Of a stretch of 64,000 nucleotides of DNA, positions 60,831 to 64,000 are shown piece by piece. Made by a program: the position numbers and the translations under genes. This DNA comes from UBA1444 sp964601085. GTDB lineage: Bacteria > Bacillota > Negativicutes > UBA1444. Location of the stretch: contig CAZRLN010000008.1 of NCBI GenBank assembly GCA_964601085.1, forward strand, positions 17,047 to 81,046, given 5' to 3'. Below the pieces are notes generated by a model. It worked only from the letters and a program-made list of their open reading frames with translations, did not search any database and was not told the DNA's origin. Every line of letters starts with the position of its first letter. Position 1 is the first letter of the stretch.

Positions 60831-63266
60831 TCAGTAAAGTGTTCTTGCCACCGTCAGTTTTTCACCATCGCTGCGGAACACCACCGCGCCATCCCGATCC
60901 GTTCGCCACAGGCTGACCGGCCATTCCCGCAATCGATCCAGCGTTTCTGGGGCCGGATGTCCGTATCGGTTATCGGCGCCAACGGAAATCACGGCATATT
61001 GCGGGGAAACTTTAGCGAGGAAAATGGCTTGCGTCGATTTTCGGCCACCATGGTGTCCCACCTTTAACACTGTCGAAGGACGGATGTTGTTTCTGCTTAT
61101 TCTTGTTTCGCCTTCCCCTTCCAAATCTCCTGTCACCAAAAAACTGTGCCGGCCGAATTCGACCCGCGCCACCGTCGACCGGCCGTTTTCCGATTCCTGT
61201 TTTCGGTTCGCACTCTTGCCGGAACCGCCGACCAAAGGATCGCCCGCCTGGTATAGCTGAATACGAACCCCATCCAGCCGGATTACCCCGACATCCGTCG
61301 CCTCGCGAATCCCCCGGTTGTGCATGGCCCGACGCAGGCGCAAAATCGCCGGCGGTTCGTCCGTTGCCGACAAATGCAGCAGCGCCTGCCGGACCCCCAG
61401 AAACTCCGCCACTGCCGCCGCCCCGCCGGCATGATCCTGATGATTGTGCGTCAAAATCAGCCAATCGACCTGTCGCACGCCATAGTGACGCAGATAGGGA
61501 ACTACCACCCGTTCGCCGATATCGAAAGTGTTTTGCGGCCCCGTCGCCCCACCGGCGTCGATCAGAACCGCGCGGCCGTGCGGCGTGATCACCAGCGTCG
61601 CGTCCCCCTGCCCGACATCGATGAAATGCACTTGCAATGGTCCCGGACGCTGCCACAGGAACAGCAAAGACAAAATTACCGTCAACCCCAGAAACGCCGA
61701 CGGTTTGGGGCGACGGTTCAGGGTTCGCCAGCAGGTCGCGGGGGAATGCCCGCAAATTGTCCAATACCCGAACAGCCAGCTCAGCAAAGCGTAATACAGG
61801 ATACTGCACGACATGCTGAAGGCCGGCAAAGGGATCGTATTCCCGGGCAGACGGGCGAAAAAACGATTCAATTCTACAGCCAGACCGGTTAACAAACTGA
61901 TGCCGGCAAAAAGCGGCTGGGTCAAGGTTTCCATGCCGCCAGCCAGCATTACGCCGAACAAGCCCAACAGAATCACTGCTTCCAGCAGCGGAACCACGAA
62001 TAGGTTGGCAAAAAATGATATCCATGGCAATAAGCCAAAATACCACGCCTGCAAGGGCAGAACCGCCAGTTGGACCGCTAAAGTCAGAGCAAGCCCCGGC
62101 AGGATGAATATTAGCCATTTCTTCTCCGTCTTTATTTTTCCCAGCCAGGTTTCCAAAGGCGGGTATAAATACAACAACCCGCCTGTGCAGGCGATCGACA
62201 GTTGAAAACTGATATCGAACAGGTACCGTGGTTCATAAACCAGCATTCCAAGCACCGCCAGCGTCAGCGCCCTGGCGGCGGATTCCCTGCGCCTCAGACC
62301 GATGGCGGTCATGGCAATCAACCCCATGATTACGGAACGGACAACCGGCGCCGAAAAACCGCTGATCAATCCATAGCCGATGATGGCGGTTCCAGCGATG
62401 GCGGCACTGCCGATTTCGCCGATGAATAATCGCCGGGTCAGCCAAAACACCGCGCCCGCTACCAACGCGACATGGGCCCCGGATACCGACAGGATATGCA
62501 CGATTCCCGTCGCCGCAAAATCTCGGACTGTCTGACGTTCTATCCCATCATATCCGCCGAACAACATCCCCTGAATCAATGCGGCGTCCGCATCCGGCAT
62601 TGCTTTGCGCAGTTCCGTCCGCACCTGCAAACGCCAACGCGCCAAACGGGTCGCCAACGTTTCCGAAGCTTCTTTGCCGACCACGCGAAGATTGCCCGGC
62701 GCCACGGACATCCGGGCATCCAGGCCCCGAATGGCCAGGGTCGTTTCAAAATCAATCTGCCCCGGATTATGATAGGAGTGAAAAAGCCGGATGACGCCTG
62801 CCGCCGTGATGGAATCACCAGCTTTGCCCGGAAACATCCGCTCTTTCTGTGTTACTGTCAGACGCAGTCCGCCCTGAAGTGGTCGCAACCTGTTGCCGTT
62901 TCGGCCGGTCATTACTCCGTCGGTATCGACATCAACCCGAATTTTCCACTCCCCCGGATTTCCGCCCACAAGTTGCGGCATTTCCCGGATTGTGCCATGA
63001 ACCGTAACGTTCCGGCCGGCATATTCCCGGACCGAACCGGTGACCGTTCGATTGACGTTCGCCATGCGGGCCATCCCGGCCAAACAGAATAACAACAGGA
63101 CCACGCCCGGAAGCAGGGAGCCGGCCGCATTGCCCCGCCACCGCCTCCGTCCGGCCTGGATCGTTAACGCCAGGATCCCTGTCAACGCCAACATAACCGC
63201 CATTCCCGGCGGCGCCGCGCCGACGGCCCATATTCCCGCACCAAAAGCAGTCGCAAAGGCTACCAA
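60831..63266 (-). CDS. comEC: ComEC/Rec2 DNA-uptake channel protein
   Basis: An 811-residue polytopic membrane protein that carries single-stranded DNA across the cytoplasmic membrane during transformation. N-terminal helices and an OB-like domain (DUF4131) are followed by the competence domain (FAATGIVHILSVSGAHVALV, SAPVVRSVIMGLIAM). The C-terminal metallo-beta-lactamase domain has HFIDVGQGDATLV, LTHNHQDHAGG, VTGDLEGEGE and LKVGHHGGRKST, so the nuclease site looks intact. The start is TTG 63266 (AAGGA nine bases upstream), overlapping the comEA stop by 7 bases. Confidence 0.93.
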   Translation of the reverse strand: MVAFATAFGAGIWAVGAAPPGMAVMLALTGILALTIQAGRRRWRGNAAGSLLPGVVLLLFCLAGMARMANVNRTVTGSVREYAGRNVTVHGTIREMPQLVGGNPGEWKIRVDVDTDGVMTGRNGNRLRPLQGGLRLTVTQKERMFPGKAGDSITAAGVIRLFHSYHNPGQIDFETTLAIRGLDARMSVAPGNLRVVGKEASETLATRLARWRLQVRTELRKAMPDADAALIQGMLFGGYDGIERQTVRDFAATGIVHILSVSGAHVALVAGAVFWLTRRLFIGEIGSAAIAGTAIIGYGLISGFSAPVVRSVIMGLIAMTAIGLRRRESAARALTLAVLGMLVYEPRYLFDISFQLSIACTGGLLYLYPPLETWLGKIKTEKKWLIFILPGLALTLAVQLAVLPLQAWYFGLLPWISFFANLFVVPLLEAVILLGLFGVMLAGGMETLTQPLFAGISLLTGLAVELNRFFARLPGNTIPLPAFSMSCSILYYALLSWLFGYWTICGHSPATCWRTLNRRPKPSAFLGLTVILSLLFLWQRPGPLQVHFIDVGQGDATLVITPHGRAVLIDAGGATGPQNTFDIGERVVVPYLRHYGVRQVDWLILTHNHQDHAGGAAAVAEFLGVRQALLHLSATDEPPAILRLRRAMHNRGIREATDVGVIRLDGVRIQLYQAGDPLVGGSGKSANRKQESENGRSTVARVEFGRHSFLVTGDLEGEGETRISRNNIRPSTVLKVGHHGGRKSTQAIFLAKVSPQYAVISVGADNRYGHPAPETLDRLREWPVSLWRTDRDGAVVFRSDGEKLTVARTLY

Positions 63267-63919
63267 GAGATTCTATCCTTCAACTTCTGATACTTGGCCG
63301 CACCGATCCCTTTCACTTGTTTCAAGTCTTCGCCCGACTGAAACGGTCCGTTAGCCTGTCGCCATTCCACGATCCGGTTGGCCATGGCTGGCCCCACCCC
63401 GGGCAACTTGTCCAATTCCGCCGCTGTGGCGGTGTTGATGTTGATCTTGTCCGATGGCGCGATAGAGCCTGGCGGAGTGGAAGAGTTTTTCCCAGTACCC
63501 GCCGCCATCTGATAATGCGAACTGATGCCGTCGTTTTTCACGGCGGGAGTTCCCGGCACATGGATTTGCATGCCGTCGCGCAGGGGTTGCGCCAAATTCA
63601 GCTTGGACACTTCCGCACCGAACAGCAGTCCGCCGGCGACGTTCACTGCGTCCAACACCCGGCTGCCGGCCGGCAGCTTGATGACGCCGGGATGTTCCAC
63701 GAGCCCGCTCACATAAACGACGATTTCACCCCGCGGCTGTCGGGAAGCCTCCGCTACTTCCGCTCCGGACGATGAAACGTCGGACTGCGGCGGAGTGGTT
63801 TTGCTCCACCAGCTGTAACTACTGAATCCAAGGAGGCACACCGCCAACGCCGCCACGATTTTTCGTTTCTTTTGCCGCAGCCGCTCCGCCTGTTCTTCCA
63901 GTTCATCCACCTTTCGCAT
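63260..63919 (-). CDS. comEA: ComEA DNA-binding competence protein
   Basis: A 219-residue protein anchored by one N-terminal helix (about 21-40, IVAALAVCLLGFSSYSWW). A SLBB domain follows (IVVYVSGLVEHPGVIKLPAG, split from RVLDAVNVAGG). The C-terminal helix-hairpin-helix pair is ININTATAAELDKLPGVG and GEDLKQVKGIGAAKYQKLKD. It binds double-stranded DNA in the periplasm for hand-over to ComEC. ATG 63919 follows GGGAGGG. With comEC it shows that the uptake machinery is at least partly encoded; pilin genes are not in the window. Confidence 0.95.
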   Translation of the reverse strand: MRKVDELEEQAERLRQKKRKIVAALAVCLLGFSSYSWWSKTTPPQSDVSSSGAEVAEASRQPRGEIVVYVSGLVEHPGVIKLPAGSRVLDAVNVAGGLLFGAEVSKLNLAQPLRDGMQIHVPGTPAVKNDGISSHYQMAAGTGKNSSTPPGSIAPSDKININTATAAELDKLPGVGPAMANRIVEWRQANGPFQSGEDLKQVKGIGAAKYQKLKDRISW

Positions 63920-63950
63920 ATTTTTCCCTCCCGTCCTGCTTCCTGTCCGG

Positions 63951-63982
63951 CAAAGAAAAACCGGCCTGTGCGTACAGGCCGG
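63951..63982 (-). terminator. Intrinsic terminator of a gene beyond the window
   Basis: On the minus strand CCGGCCTGT and ACAGGCCGG form a nine-base stem with a four-base loop followed by TTTTTCTTTG. It lies upstream of comEA and so ends a minus-strand gene located past position 64000. Confidence 0.85.
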
Positions 63983-64000
63983 CGCAGTGCACCATATTGC

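Noticed and set aside
1..64000. CRISPR arrays, insertion sequences, prophage genes, tRNA or rRNA genes
   Set aside because: No regularly spaced repeats, transposase or integrase motifs, or cloverleaf and rRNA signatures were seen on either strand.

Overview
The window is about 64 kb of GC-rich bacterial chromosome, read mostly on the minus strand. It encodes TonB, ExbB, ExbD and a TonB-dependent receptor, which require an outer membrane. The housekeeping genes are nonetheless Firmicutes-like: HrcA/CIRCE control of the dnaK operon, comEA-comEC-holA-rpsT-lepA-hemW synteny, a glycine riboswitch, and NrdR-regulated anaerobic nrdD. Together these point to a diderm Firmicute of the class Negativicutes (Sporomusa-like), anaerobic and motile or chemotactic. 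This is an inference from gene content; no 16S rRNA or tRNA gene was seen.

Layout. 1-450: start of a zinc-ribbon gene behind a c-di-GMP-I riboswitch. 452-10861: a cobalamin-riboswitch-controlled locus (receptor, ExbB, ExbD, TonB, ECF S-like membrane protein, fused double ATPase, EcfT, PQQ-type propeller). 10905-13691: SYLF lipoprotein-like protein and a chemoreceptor. 13961-18925 (plus strand): carboxynorspermidine route to spermidine, then nrdD behind NrdR boxes. 19003-29271: acyl-CoA synthetase, a second chemoreceptor and a cluster of c-di-GMP signalling proteins (HD-GYP, GAF/PAS, GGDEF) with guanine deaminase. 29370-32574: glycine-riboswitch-controlled binding protein and prfC. 32745-45183: Cache protein, HAD hydrolase, MFS exporter, GGDEF-EAL, a Cache-HAMP-PAS-PP2C-HATPase protein, SGNH hydrolase, DUF2680 protein, REC-GGDEF and CheW. 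45252-63919: core genes (HIT, mtaB, rsmE, prmA, dnaJ, dnaK, grpE, an archaeal-type chaperonin, hrcA, hemW, lepA, rpsT, holA, gluQ, comEC, comEA).

Main points of interest. (1) A group III (thermosome-like) chaperonin sits between hrcA and grpE under a perfect CIRCE. (2) An outer-membrane TonB system and an inner-membrane ECF-type transporter share one B12 riboswitch, and the S-like subunit carries a large extracytoplasmic domain. (3) A 20-nt hairpin, identical at 19 of 20 positions, precedes intrinsic terminators in the leaders of two signalling genes and matches no riboswitch class known to me. (4) c-di-GMP and glycine riboswitches control genes that are not their usual targets.

No insertion sequence, prophage, CRISPR array or tRNA was recognised. 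Starts were set by Shine-Dalgarno position and family length; many are GTG or TTG.
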